Source of the DNA: Mytilus galloprovincialis
Lineage: Eukaryota > Mollusca > Bivalvia > Mytilida > Mytilidae
Direction: 5' to 3'
Assembly (NCBI RefSeq): GCF_965363235.1
Contig: NC_134850.1
Span: 29,972,102 to 30,036,101 of the forward strand
DNA: 64,000 nt
Under the pieces are notes generated by a model. It saw only the letters and a program-made list of their open reading frames with translations. It had not been told where the DNA came from and did not search any database. A program made the position numbers and the translations under genes. This document shows, in pieces, positions 63,701-64,000 of the stretch (the first letter of the stretch is position 1; each line of letters opens with the position of its first letter).

Positions 63701-64000
63701 TGTTTATCTATTTGAATATTGGAGTTGAAGCGGTGGCAAATCCTCGGGTTTTACCATATATAAGTACACAAACTTAAAACTCAATTTAATTTTTGTTAAA
63801 TCATTAAAATTAAATTTGAGATTGTTTTTTCAAATCTCCTTATCATATTAGACATGTGTTATAAAAATCTTTGTGATATCTTTTACCGTTTGGTTTAAAA
63901 TTGGAATTAAAAATTGTATTTTCCCATAGAGTTTGAGGTAAAATCCCGAGAATTTCACCTCCTACAAATTAAAAGTGCCAGGATGTTCGAAAATATGTAT

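Noticed and set aside
1-64000. LTR retrotransposon, endogenous virus or Polinton
   Set aside because: I saw no paired LTRs, no protease-integrase or capsid-like frame and no protein-primed polymerase; all recognised reverse transcriptase remnants are of the non-LTR type.
1-64000. tRNA or rRNA genes
   Set aside because: No cloverleaf with A/B boxes or rRNA core sequence was recognised by eye; a covariance-model scan would be decisive.

Overview
The window is AT-rich eukaryotic DNA with short phased exons, GT-AG introns and very dense interspersed repeats. The repeat vocabulary (for example the GATGTGGTATGATTGCCAAT family and the ACTCATCAGTGACGCTCA family) together with the gene types suggest a bivalve mollusc, most likely a mussel of the Mytilus group. 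That assignment rests on recall of such repeats, not on a search. I see no bacterial-type operons, no tRNA or rRNA, and no convincing LTR pair or capsid/envelope gene.

Three host loci could be read exon by exon. (1) CHST-A, + strand, four coding exons between 16115 and 26261, 405 codons: a type II Golgi carbohydrate sulfotransferase with both PAPS-binding motifs. (2) CHST-B, + strand, four coding exons between 35387 and 46043, 443 codons: a paralogue with the same intron phases and an identical 175-nt P-loop exon. Between them lies a decayed third copy (remnants of exon 3 at 30251-30410 and exon 4 at 31586-31765), so this was a tandem array of at least three. (3) An SFT2D3-type vesicle-transport membrane protein, - strand, six coding exons from 61940 down to 53397. 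These sum to exactly 215 codons plus stop, the length I recall for the vertebrate protein, and end in Leu-Pro-Val.

Layout. 1-7200: intergenic, with a hairpin MITE, degenerate tandem repeats and a probable retroelement 3' end. 7273-11110: a 49-bp minisatellite, a GC-rich block of open frames including a zinc-finger-like motif, then degenerate minisatellite relatives. 11.6-16 kb: repeats and a broken LINE. 16.1-26.3 kb: CHST-A, whose introns carry two LINE fragments, a LINE-in-SINE nest and a TTAA-flanked MITE. 26.3-35.1 kb: repeats, the CHST pseudogene and diverged tandem units. 35.1-46.4 kb: CHST-B. 47.7-51.2 kb: three different tandem arrays, the largest a 59-bp minisatellite of about 30 units. 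53.0-62.0 kb: SFT2D3. 62.2-64 kb: microsatellites, perfect inverted repeats and SINE-like copies.

The two sulfotransferases would act in the Golgi on glycans, and SFT2D3 is a Golgi/endosome trafficking protein. Their proximity does not itself imply a shared pathway. The repeat insertions shared or not shared between CHST-A and the dead copy give a relative order of events: a SINE-like insertion predates the duplication, and the TTAA MITE and other repeats appear to have come later.
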